From Pseudomonadota bacterium (GTDB lineage: Bacteria; Myxococcota_A; Polyangia; Polyangiales; Polyangiaceae), in the NCBI GenBank assembly GCA_023423895.1, contig JAFAER010000109.1, forward strand, positions 1 through 30,252: a stretch of 30,252 nucleotides of DNA, given 5' to 3'. How positions within the stretch are numbered: position 1 is the stretch's first letter; each line of letters opens with the position of its first letter. The notes beneath the pieces were generated by a model that saw only the letters and a program-made list of their open reading frames with translations, searched no databases and had not been told where the DNA came from. The translations under genes were made by a program, and so were the position numbers. Shown here one piece after another: positions 1-7,042 of this stretch.

Positions 1-1
1 T

Positions 2-1072
2 TCCTCACCTTCCTCACCGTCCTCACCCGCCTCGAACACGACCGGGTCCGCAGCGCCGATTCCCAGCAGTGCGGTCGTGCACGATCCGACCATGCAGCGC
101 CTTTACGGGCTCCTCGACGTCATCGCCCCGAGCCCGCTCAACGTCGTCATCCTTGGAGAGACCGGCACCGGCAAGGAGGTCTTCGCGGAGGCGATGCACA
201 AGGGGTCCACCCGTGCATCGCGTCCGTTCTTGAAGATCAACTGCGCCGCCCTCGGCGGATCGCTCCTCGAGAGCGAGCTGTTCGGTCACGAGAAGGGCGC
301 CTTCACGGGAGCGCTCGCTGCGAAGGAAGGTCTCTTCGAAGCCGCCGATGGCGGCACCGTGTTCCTCGACGAGGTCGGCGAGCTGCCCGTCGAGACGCAA
401 GCCAAGCTGCTCCGCGTGATCGAATACGGCGAAGTGATCCGCCTCGGGAGCGTCCAGCCAAGGCGCGTTGACGTTCGGTACGTCGCCGCGACGAACCGCG
501 ACCTGAGCCACGCCATCGCCCAGAACCGCTTCCGGTCCGACCTCTTCTTCCGGCTCAACGGATTCTCGGTCACGCTTCCGCCGCTCCGGAAACGATCGAA
601 GGACATCCTGCCGCTCGCACGTCACTTTCTCGATCGCGCCGCTCGCGGGCGGCCCTATCAGCTGACGTCCGAGGCGCAGGAAGCGCTCGAGCGGTATCCG
701 TGGCCCGGCAACGTGCGGGAGCTCAAGAACGTGCTCGAGCGCGCGCTCGTCCTCGCGGGCGCGTCGGGACACATCGAGCCCGTCCACCTCCACCTGCCCG
801 ACGCGATCGCGCCGACGGACAGCGCACGCGAGGCGCCTGCTATCGCCGCTGCAGGCACGTGGCCACCACCGCCCGAGGCGCCCGTGCCGGCGACCGCCGC
901 CGGAAACGACCTCAAGAGGCAGCGCGAGTCATGGGAGAGGCAGCAGATCCTCTCGGCTCTCGAGAAGACGAGCGGCAATCAGAAGGAAGCCGCGAAGCTG
1001 CTCGGCGTCTCGCGTCGGACGCTCATCAACAAGATCGAGGCCTACGGGATCGCGCGACCGCGCAAGCGTTGA
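2..1072 (+). CDS. Sigma-54-dependent transcriptional activator (bEBP), 5'-truncated by window edge
   Basis: An AAA+ enhancer-binding protein that would hydrolyse ATP to open sigma-54 RNA polymerase promoters. Counting residues from an internal GTG at 77, the Walker A GETGTGKE is at about 27-34, the sigma-54-contacting GAFTGA loop at 74-79, and the Walker B region TVFLDEVGE at 94-102. The R-finger region (FRSDLFFRL) and the WPGNVREL sensor II follow. A Pro/Ala linker leads to a Fis-type helix-turn-helix at the C-terminus (NQKEAAKLLGVSRRTL). The frame is open to base 2, where it encodes a Ser/Ser/Pro repeat linker, so the true N-terminus and sensory domain lie upstream. In myxobacteria that domain is often FHA, GAF or a receiver; which one cannot be seen here. 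The TGA is 10 bp from the stop of the convergent lipoprotein gene. Confidence 0.93.
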   Translation, partial: SSPSSPSSPASNTTGSAAPIPSSAVVHDPTMQRLYGLLDVIAPSPLNVVILGETGTGKEVFAEAMHKGSTRASRPFLKINCAALGGSLLESELFGHEKGAFTGALAAKEGLFEAADGGTVFLDEVGELPVETQAKLLRVIEYGEVIRLGSVQPRRVDVRYVAATNRDLSHAIAQNRFRSDLFFRLNGFSVTLPPLRKRSKDILPLARHFLDRAARGRPYQLTSEAQEALERYPWPGNVRELKNVLERALVLAGASGHIEPVHLHLPDAIAPTDSAREAPAIAAAGTWPPPPEAPVPATAAGNDLKRQRESWERQQILSALEKTSGNQKEAAKLLGVSRRTLINKIEAYGIARPRKR

Positions 1073-1082
1073 TCGTCGCGCC

Positions 1083-1427
1083 TCACTCGAGGCACTTGAT
1101 GAGCGCGTCGGACGACTGCGCCTTCATCGCGCAGTCGTGCTCCTTGGTCTGCACCTCGGTCGTGCAGTTCCTGAACTCGTCCGCGTTCTTCGCTTCTTGG
1201 CGTTCGCGCGCACGTTCGGCGGCGATCGTCTCGGGACCTGCGTCGGCGTAGCGCTCTTTGACGACGAGCTCGGCGAAGTGGTCGACGATCTGCTCGCACT
1301 GCGCCTGCGAGACCTTTTCCTTGCAACCGCCCAACGTCACGGGGACTGCGGCGAGCACGGCAAGACCGAGCAGCCACGTCCTGGACGGGCGCGTGCGGCG
1401 TGAGCCTCCCCCCGGAGGAAGCTTCAT
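1083..1427 (-). CDS. Small Cys-rich lipoprotein (paralogue of its upstream neighbour)
   Basis: Hypothetical lipoprotein. A basic N-terminus and hydrophobic stretch (WLLGLAVLAAVPVTL) end in the lipobox LGGC. The mature part is short, charged and mostly helical, with spaced cysteines and the ending IKCLE. The start is placed at the ATG at 1427 because it overlaps the stop of the upstream gene as ATGA, the usual sign of translational coupling; a start nine bases further upstream is also possible. The mature part shares the pattern C-x2-K, then QC-x2-IVD, two further Cys and KCL with the upstream gene product, so the pair is probably a tandem duplication. No function is recognised. Confidence 0.8.
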   Translation of the reverse strand: MKLPPGGGSRRTRPSRTWLLGLAVLAAVPVTLGGCKEKVSQAQCEQIVDHFAELVVKERYADAGPETIAAERARERQEAKNADEFRNCTTEVQTKEHDCAMKAQSSDALIKCLE

Positions 1428-1705
1428 CGGAGACACTTGTCGATCTGCTCAGCGGTCTCTGCGGTCTTGACGCAGGCCATCATTCCGTCGGTAACGCGCT
1501 TGCCGACACACTTGTCGATGTCCTCCTTCAGCGACTCGCGAAGCTCTTCTTTGCGCTTCGCGACCAGCGGAGGATCGGTGACGCCGTCGGCCTTCAGCTT
1601 CACCTCGACGTTCTTGTCGACGACGGCCTCGCAGTCGGTGCGCGTCGCCTTGCGGCCGCAACCGGCAAGGCAAAGCAGGACGCTCACGACGAACAACCAC
1701 CGCAT
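1424..1705 (-). CDS. Small Cys-rich lipoprotein
   Basis: Hypothetical lipoprotein of about 93 residues. It starts MRWLFVVSVLLCLAGC, a compact signal peptide with lipobox LAGC. The mature part is Lys/Glu/Asp-rich with four more cysteines, two of them in a C-terminal block ending DKCLR. The frame is open further upstream, but the ATG at 1705 gives a normal signal peptide and lies 9 nt after a promoter-like element, so I prefer it. It is the first gene of a two-gene unit with the paralogue at 1083-1427. The paired cysteines suggest disulfides in the periplasm. The role is unknown. Confidence 0.8.
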   Translation of the reverse strand: MRWLFVVSVLLCLAGCGRKATRTDCEAVVDKNVEVKLKADGVTDPPLVAKRKEELRESLKEDIDKCVGKRVTDGMMACVKTAETAEQIDKCLR

Positions 1706-1714
1706 CGGGGACGA

Positions 1715-1744
1715 CGCGTAGCACGGCCCAGGCGCCTCCCCCAA
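1715..1744 (-). promoter_or_regulatory. Putative promoter of the lipoprotein pair
   Basis: On the minus strand TTGGGG (1744-1739) is followed after 18 nt by TACGCG (1720-1715), preceded directly by TGC as in an extended -10. The -10 ends 9 nt before the ATG at 1705, so the leader would be only a few bases. The -10 match is weak; support comes from the same arrangement at other genes in the window. Confidence 0.35.
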
Positions 1745-1812
1745 GGTCTTCCTACGGGGTCGACCGGAATGCCCCCAGCGACCCCCAAATCAACGTGGTC
1801 GCTCAGCGGCTT

Positions 1813-1842
1813 TTGGCCGCGAAAAAGCGTGCGTGCTACACT
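1813..1842 (+). promoter_or_regulatory. Putative promoter giving a leaderless TPR mRNA
   Basis: TTGGCC (1813-1818), an 18-nt spacer and TACACT (1837-1842), with TGC just before the -10. The GTG at 1849 lies 6 nt after the -10, about where transcription should begin. Confidence 0.45.
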
Positions 1843-1848
1843 TTTCCC

Positions 1849-2607
1849 GTGCCAAGTAAGCCGGTGCGAGCGACGGCTCCGCGAGAGAGCTCGGCAGCTC
1901 CCGAGGATTTCTTGCGCAAGGCGATGGCCGCGCGGTCGGCGCGGTCGCGCGCGATGTACGCGAAGCGCGGCCTGGCGGCAGGCGGTCCGCTCGATCGGAC
2001 CACCCACGCGATGCTCCTCCGCCAGCTGTATCTCTCGCTCTTCGAAGGAAGGCGCTTCCAGCAGGCCCACACGGTGGCCCTGCAAGCTCTGGAGCTCGAT
2101 GTCCTGGCGGACGTCCTCAACCAGGACGCGGCACGGGCCGCTCTCGCGAGTGGTGATCTCGAGGCCGCACTCTCGCATCTGCGTGCAGCAGCGCGTCGTG
2201 GACCGGCCTCGCGTCGACCGTTCCACCTCTGGACACTCGGCGGAACGCTCTTCCTCGCGCAACGGTACGCGGAAGCAGCGTCGGCGCTCTCCCGCGCGGC
2301 CCGCTGGGGGACCCGGGACAAGCCGCTCTATCGTGCACACCTCGCGCTCGCGCGGATGGCCGCAGGCGAGCGCGTCGACGACCTGCAGGAGACCATCACC
2401 CAGCTCGCCGAAGCTCCGTGCGGGCAGGGCTACGGCCGCTTCATCCTCGGCCACCTCGCGTATGCCGCAGGCGAGTGGCCTGCGGCCAAGCGCTACCTCG
2501 AGGCTTTTCTCAAGCGGACGACGTCCTCACGACCGGCGCTCGGGATCGCGCTGGAAGGTGAGGTCCGGATGACGCGCGCGACCCTCGCGAAGATGAGCGC
2601 GAACTGA
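1849..2607 (+). CDS. TPR-like repeat protein
   Basis: A soluble, Ala/Arg/Leu-rich helical protein of 252 residues with degenerate tetratricopeptide-type helix pairs. Examples are the segments around LYLSLFEGRRFQQAHTVALQ, AALASGDLEAALSHLRAAAR, LGGTLFLAQRYAEAASALSR and LGHLAYAAGEWPAAKRYLEA. Such repeats form protein-binding solenoids. No signal peptide or membrane segment is visible, so it is probably cytoplasmic. The frame stays open to a GTG at 1795, but a promoter-like TGCTACACT ends 6 nt before the GTG at 1849, so I use that start. It is monocistronic, and its binding partner cannot be told from context. Confidence 0.8.
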   Translation: MPSKPVRATAPRESSAAPEDFLRKAMAARSARSRAMYAKRGLAAGGPLDRTTHAMLLRQLYLSLFEGRRFQQAHTVALQALELDVLADVLNQDAARAALASGDLEAALSHLRAAARRGPASRRPFHLWTLGGTLFLAQRYAEAASALSRAARWGTRDKPLYRAHLALARMAAGERVDDLQETITQLAEAPCGQGYGRFILGHLAYAAGEWPAAKRYLEAFLKRTTSSRPALGIALEGEVRMTRATLAKMSAN

Positions 2608-3051
2608 TCATTTGCCCGGCGACCGGGTTCCTCGATCGCGAAGCGTCGCAAAAGCAACGCAACGAAGGTGGCGCTTCGATGCATCCTACACCCACGCGAT
2701 GGCGCCTCCTCGTCTTCAGCCGAGACTGCACGGTCACGGTCTCACTGCAGCGCGACCCGCATGCAACACGCTCCCGAACCCGTGCCCCGATCGCAGGCCC
2801 GATCCCCCAGTTCGCCGGATGGTCACCTCAGGGATGAGTCGGCGCCGATCCATGCTGCCGCCCGCGTTGCGCAGAGCGCGATCAAGCTCGAGCGCGAGAT
2901 CGTCGGAGGATGCGCAGTGCGACGAGGTGGGAGGAAGCGTTCGGACCTCATCCCGTGGCTGTCGCATGAGCGGTCCCAGCCTTGCTAACATCGACCCGAC
3001 TCCGCCGGCATCGTCGATGCTGACGTGCCGGAACCCAACTGAGGAGGATTC
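2608..3051. other. 444-bp intergenic region without a convincing gene
   Basis: Open frames exist on both strands, but their products are Arg/Ser/Pro-rich with no domain, signal peptide or ribosome-binding site. A minus-strand frame at 2734-2991 has a few plausible helical residues in its middle and nothing more. A short CCCGG/CCGGG hairpin just after the TPR stop (2614-2626) is too weak to call a terminator. A TAACAT at 2986-2991 may be the -10 of the next gene. Confidence 0.5.
3041..3047 (+). promoter_or_regulatory. Strong Shine-Dalgarno fixing the GTG start of the DsbD-like gene
   Basis: GAGGAGG ends four bases before the GTG at 3052, one of the best ribosome-binding sites in the window. 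It settles the non-ATG start. Confidence 0.75.
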
Positions 3052-4446
3052 GTGAACCGTCGTCGCCTGGCACAGACCCTCGTGCTCATGTCGCTCCTAT
3101 TCGTCCCGGCCATGGCCTGGGCGAGCAACTGCATCGACGGTGGCGGCGGATCCGATACGGGGCGCTTCCAGCAGATCCTCGAGACACACGGTGCCGTCGT
3201 CGCCGTGCTCATGTCGTTCGGCTTCGGCGTCATCGCGAGCCTCACGCCCTGCGTCTACCCGATGGTCCCGATCACGGTCTCCATCTTCGGCGCGACCGAC
3301 ACGAAGTCCCGCCTCCGCGGTGCGGCGCTCTCCGGCACGTTCGTGCTCGGCATTGCCGCGCTCTTCACGCCGATGGGTGTCGTGTCGGCGCTCAGCGGCA
3401 AGCTGATGGGGTCGGCGCTCTCGAACCAGTGGGTCAGCCTCGGCCTCGCCGCCTTGTTCCTCGCGCTTGCCGCGTCGATGTTCGGCGCGTTCGAGCTCGC
3501 GCTGCCGTCGAGTCTCACGAACAAGCTCTCGACCGTCGGCGGCGTCGGCTTCAAGGGCGCGTTCGTCATGGGCCTCGTCATGGGCCTGATCGCCGCGCCC
3601 TGCACCGGCCCGTTCCTCACCGGCATGGTGACCGTCATCGCGACGACGAAGAACGTCGCGCTCGGCTCCGCAGCGCTCTTCTCCTTCGCGCTCGGCCTCG
3701 GCGTCATCTTCTTCATCGCAGGCGCCTTCGCCGTGAACCTGCCGAAGGGCGGCGCCTGGATGATGGGCATCAAGTGGGTCAGCGGCGTCGGCCTCGCCTA
3801 CATGGCGTTCTCCTACCTCCGCGACAAGTTCGAGCCGATCCGGAACCTCGTCAATCACCCCGGCTACACGTTCGGCGCCATCGCCGGCCTCGTGCTCCTC
3901 GTCGGCGTCGGCCTCGGCCTCGTCCACATGATCGCCGAACGTCGCAAGTCGCCGATCGCGCATCTCTCGAAGCCGATGAAGCTCGCGTCGATCATCCCCG
4001 CCGTTGCCGGCGCTGCGATGCTGTTCACGTGGCTCGGTCTGAACCACAACGTCGATCCGAACGCGCCGGAGATCGCGTGGATGACGAACGAAGAAGCGGC
4101 CCGCGCGAAGGCCGACGCCGAAGGCAAGCCGATGCTCATCGACTTCGGCGCCGAGTGGTGCACTGCCTGCAAGGAGCTCGAGCACGAGACCTTCCCCGAC
4201 GCGAACGTCCGGTCGGAGGCGCAGAAGTTCGTCACCCTCCGCGTCGACGCGACCGACGACGAGGACAAGGAAGTCATCCGCCTCAAGGACAAGTACAAGG
4301 TCGTCGGCCTCCCGACGGTCATCATGCTCGACAAGACCGGCAAAGAGGTCGTTCGCTTCAACGAGTTCGTGAAGCCGGACAAGTTCTACGCCGCGATGAA
4401 GTGCAACGTCGGCACGACGAACGAAGCCGTCGGCATGAACGACTGA
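3052..4446 (+). CDS. dsbD: DsbD-type cytochrome c biogenesis / thiol:disulfide interchange protein
   Basis: A membrane thiol reductase that would carry electrons from cytoplasmic thioredoxin to periplasmic disulfides. A signal-like segment (residues 7-25) is followed by a multi-pass CcdA/DsbD membrane domain (about 45-330). This holds the two conserved redox cysteines, in TPCVYPM (C67) and APCTGPF (C184). A C-terminal thioredoxin-like domain (about 340-455) has the active site WCTACK (C370, C373) and a cis-Pro GLPTV segment. At 464 residues it lacks the N-terminal immunoglobulin-like alpha domain of E. coli DsbD (compare about 565 residues), so this is the short form. It is followed by a strong terminator and then a secreted c-type cytochrome, which fits a need for reduced haem-binding cysteines. 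The gene symbol rests on domain similarity only. Confidence 0.92.
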   Translation: MNRRRLAQTLVLMSLLFVPAMAWASNCIDGGGGSDTGRFQQILETHGAVVAVLMSFGFGVIASLTPCVYPMVPITVSIFGATDTKSRLRGAALSGTFVLGIAALFTPMGVVSALSGKLMGSALSNQWVSLGLAALFLALAASMFGAFELALPSSLTNKLSTVGGVGFKGAFVMGLVMGLIAAPCTGPFLTGMVTVIATTKNVALGSAALFSFALGLGVIFFIAGAFAVNLPKGGAWMMGIKWVSGVGLAYMAFSYLRDKFEPIRNLVNHPGYTFGAIAGLVLLVGVGLGLVHMIAERRKSPIAHLSKPMKLASIIPAVAGAAMLFTWLGLNHNVDPNAPEIAWMTNEEAARAKADAEGKPMLIDFGAEWCTACKELEHETFPDANVRSEAQKFVTLRVDATDDEDKEVIRLKDKYKVVGLPTVIMLDKTGKEVVRFNEFVKPDKFYAAMKCNVGTTNEAVGMND

Positions 4447-4472
4447 GCGCACTTCGAGCTCGCGAAACCCCG

Positions 4473-4508
4473 AGAGCCCTGCGGTCCGCCGCGGGGCTCT
4501 TTCGTTTT
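4473..4508 (+). terminator. Rho-independent terminator of the DsbD-like gene
   Basis: A 12-bp stem, AGAGCCC-TGCGG (4473-4484) with CCGCG-GGGCTCT (4489-4500), one T-G wobble and a TCCG loop. It is followed by a T-rich tail, TTCGTTTT. It lies 27 nt after the stop codon. Confidence 0.88.
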
Positions 4509-4686
4509 CAGACCTCGCGAGCACGGTCGATGCGAGCGCCAGGTCCCGGGTTTCGCGGCGAAACTCGCGCGCCACGTCGTGACGTTTGCCACGGCGGAAA
4601 CGATCGTTGACCTGCCAGCGCCTGACCCGGCGCGATCTGGCTGCTACTCCGCGTTCGCCGCGAAGGCACCACCCTGGAGGTCACTC

Positions 4687-5265
4687 GTGAACCGCTCTCT
4701 CGCACTTCTCGTCCCTGCCGCTCTCGGTCTATCGGCGCTCGCGGCGGCATGCTCGTCGGAGACGATCGGCACTTCGACGGGCGCAAACGAGCCCGAAGCC
4801 ACCTCGAGCTCGGGCGGCGATGTCGGCGACGTCGACGACGTCGACGACCCGGGCGACGGCTACGGCGATGGCAAAGACGATCCGAAGGCCGATGCCGGCT
4901 CGAAGAAAGACGCTGCGGCGAGCGATGCCGGCTCGACGAAGGACGCCGCCCCGGCCACGGTCACGAAGGGCGAGATCCAGTCACTCTTCGACGCGCGCTG
5001 CGCGCCCTGCCATGTCGGTAACACGTCGGCGGGGCTGAGCCTTGCCAACGACTTCACGACGAGCACCGTCGGCGTCGCGTCGACGCAGGTCCCGACCATG
5101 AAGCGCATCGAGCCGGGCAACAAGGAGGCGAGCTACCTGTTCCACAAGCTCCGCGGGACGCACCAGTCCGTCGGTGGGACCGGCATGCGGATGCCGCGAA
5201 GCGGACCGCCCTTCCTCTCGGACGCCGACGTGGCGCGGGTCGGCGCGTACATCGACGAGCTCTGA
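4687..5265 (+). CDS. Lipoprotein c-type cytochrome (one CxxCH)
   Basis: An exported mono-haem cytochrome c anchored by lipid. From the GTG at 4687 a signal peptide ends in the lipobox LAAAC (Cys 22). A 75-residue disordered Asp/Gly/Ser/Ala linker follows, containing two near copies of DAG-S-x-KDAA. The haem domain starts near residue 95 with CAPCH at 105-109. MRMP near 167-170 probably supplies the distal Met ligand, and the protein ends in a short helix (DADVARVGAYIDEL). The start is supported by TGGAGG about 8 nt upstream; the longer frame from 4579 would bury the signal peptide. The partner is unknown. The neighbouring DsbD-like protein could help mature it. Confidence 0.85.
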   Translation: MNRSLALLVPAALGLSALAAACSSETIGTSTGANEPEATSSSGGDVGDVDDVDDPGDGYGDGKDDPKADAGSKKDAAASDAGSTKDAAPATVTKGEIQSLFDARCAPCHVGNTSAGLSLANDFTTSTVGVASTQVPTMKRIEPGNKEASYLFHKLRGTHQSVGGTGMRMPRSGPPFLSDADVARVGAYIDEL

Positions 5266-5309
5266 TCGCAGCTCGAGCAATCCTGGCGAGGCAAGCGATG
5301 GGCCGGCCC

Positions 5310-5337
5310 TTGACGGTCGAGAGAGCAGGGTTATTTC
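5310..5337 (+). promoter_or_regulatory. Putative hsp20 promoter
   Basis: TTGACG (5310-5315), a 16-nt spacer and TATTTC (5332-5337). Transcription would start near 5344 and leave a leader of about 130 nt. No sigma-32-type CTTGAA/CCCCAT pair was seen. Confidence 0.4.
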
Positions 5338-5430
5338 TCCTGGCATCAACGAAGGCCGATGAAGGCGGCGCCGCTGATGCATCGCTCGACGGTGCGTCCG
5401 CACGCGTGATCCGCCGAGCTCGGCTCGAAC

Positions 5431-5456
5431 CGACGGGCGCCAATCGCCGCCCGTCG
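5431..5456 (+). promoter_or_regulatory. Hairpin directly upstream of the hsp20 Shine-Dalgarno
   Basis: CGACGGGCG (5431-5439) pairs perfectly with CGCCCGTCG (5448-5456), leaving an 8-nt loop. It ends two bases before AGGAGAGG (5459-5466), the ribosome-binding site. A 12-nt palindrome, GCCGAGCTCGGC, lies just upstream at 5413-5424. The position invites a role in translation control, but the Shine-Dalgarno itself is not in the stem. Confidence 0.45.
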
Positions 5457-5472
5457 CCAGGAGAGGTGTCCC

Positions 5473-5952
5473 ATGACGACTGCGTTCAGCTTTCCGATGC
5501 TCGATCGTCTCTTCGATGACGTCATGACCGGTGTTGCCGGGACTGCACTCGGCGCATCTTCGCCGGTTCGCGGATTCAGCCCTGCGTTCGACGTGCGCGC
5601 GAACGACGAAGAAATCGTCTTCACCGCCGACGTTCCGGGAATCAAAGAAGAGGATCTCGAGATCACGCTCGACGACGGCGTGCTCACCGTGAAGGGCCAG
5701 CGACGCTATGAGGGCAATGGCAAGGACAAGGTGTGGCTCGGCCGGAGCTACGGCTCCTTCACGCGCTCGTTCACGCTGCCGGACACAGTCGATCCCGACC
5801 GCCTCGGCGCGGAGCTCGCCGACGGCGTCCTCACGATCCGCGTAGCGCAGCAGCCGAAGCAGAAGCCGCGCAAGATCACGATCGCCCCGAGGACCGCTGC
5901 GCGTCAGCTCGTGCAGGAGCAGGGCGAAGCGAAGAACGGCGAAGAGAAGTGA
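5473..5952 (+). CDS. Hsp20 / alpha-crystallin small heat-shock protein
   Basis: An ATP-independent holdase chaperone of the cytoplasm that binds unfolding proteins. It has 159 residues, normal for the family. The N-terminus carries the aromatic/hydrophobic segment of bacterial Hsp20 (FSFPMLDRLFDDVM). The alpha-crystallin domain spans about 37-137: FDVRANDEEIVFTADVPG, the DDGVLTVKGQR strand pair, a SYGSFTRSFTLPDTVD dimerisation region, then ELADGVLTIRV. A charged tail (QGEAKNGEEK) follows. AGGAGAGG lies 6 nt before the ATG. It stands alone, with a long leader that may be structured. Confidence 0.95.
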   Translation: MTTAFSFPMLDRLFDDVMTGVAGTALGASSPVRGFSPAFDVRANDEEIVFTADVPGIKEEDLEITLDDGVLTVKGQRRYEGNGKDKVWLGRSYGSFTRSFTLPDTVDPDRLGAELADGVLTIRVAQQPKQKPRKITIAPRTAARQLVQEQGEAKNGEEK

Positions 5953-5965
5953 CCGGCCGCGGCGG

Positions 5966-6020
5966 GAGCACTCGAGGCATCGTGGCGCTGAGGCGCGCGA
6001 CCACGATGCTTCGAGCGCTC
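5966..6020. terminator. Bidirectional hairpin between convergent genes
   Basis: CTCGAGGCATCGTGG (5971-5985) pairs with CCACGATGCTTCGAG (6001-6015) with one wobble. Beyond an A-C mismatch, GAGC/GCTC extend the stem to about 19 pairs. It sits between the hsp20 stop (5952) and the stop of the convergent gene (6022). There is no T-run on either side, so it may act as a transcript end-stabiliser or a U-less terminator. Confidence 0.6.
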
Positions 6021-6021
6021 G

Positions 6022-6858
6022 TCAGCGCCGCGCATGAAACGCGACGACGTGACGGACCGGACCTCGTGGCGCGAGCAGCTTCACGCCGTCGCCTTCACGC
6101 CAGGCGACCCCGGTCGACGGTCCGCCGTCGAGGTTGAGCGCCGACTCGCACCCTGCATCGGCGAGATATTGCGCCAGCGCGAACAATGACGGCCCCGGGC
6201 TCTCGCCGTCGTCGCTGGCGCGCACGATGACGACGTCGAGAATGCGTCCCTCCTCGCGCGTGCAGAGCGCCGTACGTTCCGCGCGTTTGCCGTCGTCGCT
6301 CTTCACGTGCGCATGTCCGTCGACGACGAGTCGAGGCCGACACTGGATGGCGAACGTTCCGCCTTCGGGCAGGACGAAGTCCTCTGCGGCGAAGAGATCC
6401 ACACGCGTGCCGTCCCACGTCAACACGCCCCCGGAGAGCTTCTTTGCGAGCCGCGAGAGGACGGCTCCATTCGAGACGACGAGGCCGACCGGCTTGCCAT
6501 CGGGATCGAAGAAGCCGCCGTTGACGACGAGCTCGGCCTCCGTCCGCATGAGGACGGTGTCGAGAGCCGTCGTCAGGTTCGCGTCTTCGATGCGGAGCTC
6601 GTAGCGATCGAGCCCGAACGACCACGTTCGCACGCGATAGCGGCGCGCATCCTCGACGAGCGCCGACGCGAGCGTGCCGCCCTCTTCCTCAACGGCTGCG
6701 CGAGCGTCTTCGGCCTGCGCGGCGCCGCCCGTGGGCGTACGCGGGATGTTTCCTGCCGCACGTCGCGGTCCTCTTCGCGCAACGACGACGAGCGCGAGCG
6801 CCGCGACGACGATCGCCGCGAACAGTCCGATGCGGGCGAGCGGACGTCTCGTCCTCAC
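6022..6858 (-). CDS. Membrane-anchored phosphodiester glycosidase (NAGPA) domain protein
   Basis: A 278-residue protein of the family of N-acetylglucosamine-1-phosphodiester alpha-N-acetylglucosaminidase (PF09992), whose bacterial members act on sugar phosphodiesters or exopolysaccharides. After MRTRRPLAR comes one membrane helix (about 11-27), then a linker and the domain from about residue 75. Hallmarks are NGGFFDPDGKPVG (113-125) and LNLDGGPSTG (241-250). The start is a GTG, with GTGGAG about 15 nt upstream. The catalytic domain is predicted to face the periplasm. The substrate cannot be told. Confidence 0.85.
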   Translation of the reverse strand: MRTRRPLARIGLFAAIVVAALALVVVARRGPRRAAGNIPRTPTGGAAQAEDARAAVEEEGGTLASALVEDARRYRVRTWSFGLDRYELRIEDANLTTALDTVLMRTEAELVVNGGFFDPDGKPVGLVVSNGAVLSRLAKKLSGGVLTWDGTRVDLFAAEDFVLPEGGTFAIQCRPRLVVDGHAHVKSDDGKRAERTALCTREEGRILDVVIVRASDDGESPGPSLFALAQYLADAGCESALNLDGGPSTGVAWREGDGVKLLAPRGPVRHVVAFHARR

Positions 6859-7042
6859 GTGTGGTCAGGCTCCACGTGCGCGTGCATTCCGGGCGGGAGC
6901 GTAGATCGGATCTCGACGTCTTGACGATCGCGCACAGCAGCAGCCGCGTCGTGGCTTCATCAGGCCGACCAAGAAACGGCAAGGCCGGGCGCTCGCGTGG
7001 AGCACAGCCGGCCTCGAGGCCAAGCAAGCGAGTCGTGTTACG

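Noticed and set aside
1..28. Tandem TTCCTCACC-like repeat at the window start as a possible CRISPR or regulatory repeat
   Set aside because: It is in frame with the sigma-54 activator and encodes a Ser-Ser-Pro linker; there are no spacers.
2734..2991. An 85-codon minus-strand frame in the 2608-3051 gap
   Set aside because: It has some plausible helical residues in its middle but no ribosome-binding site, mixed third-position usage and a start inside the next gene's promoter area.
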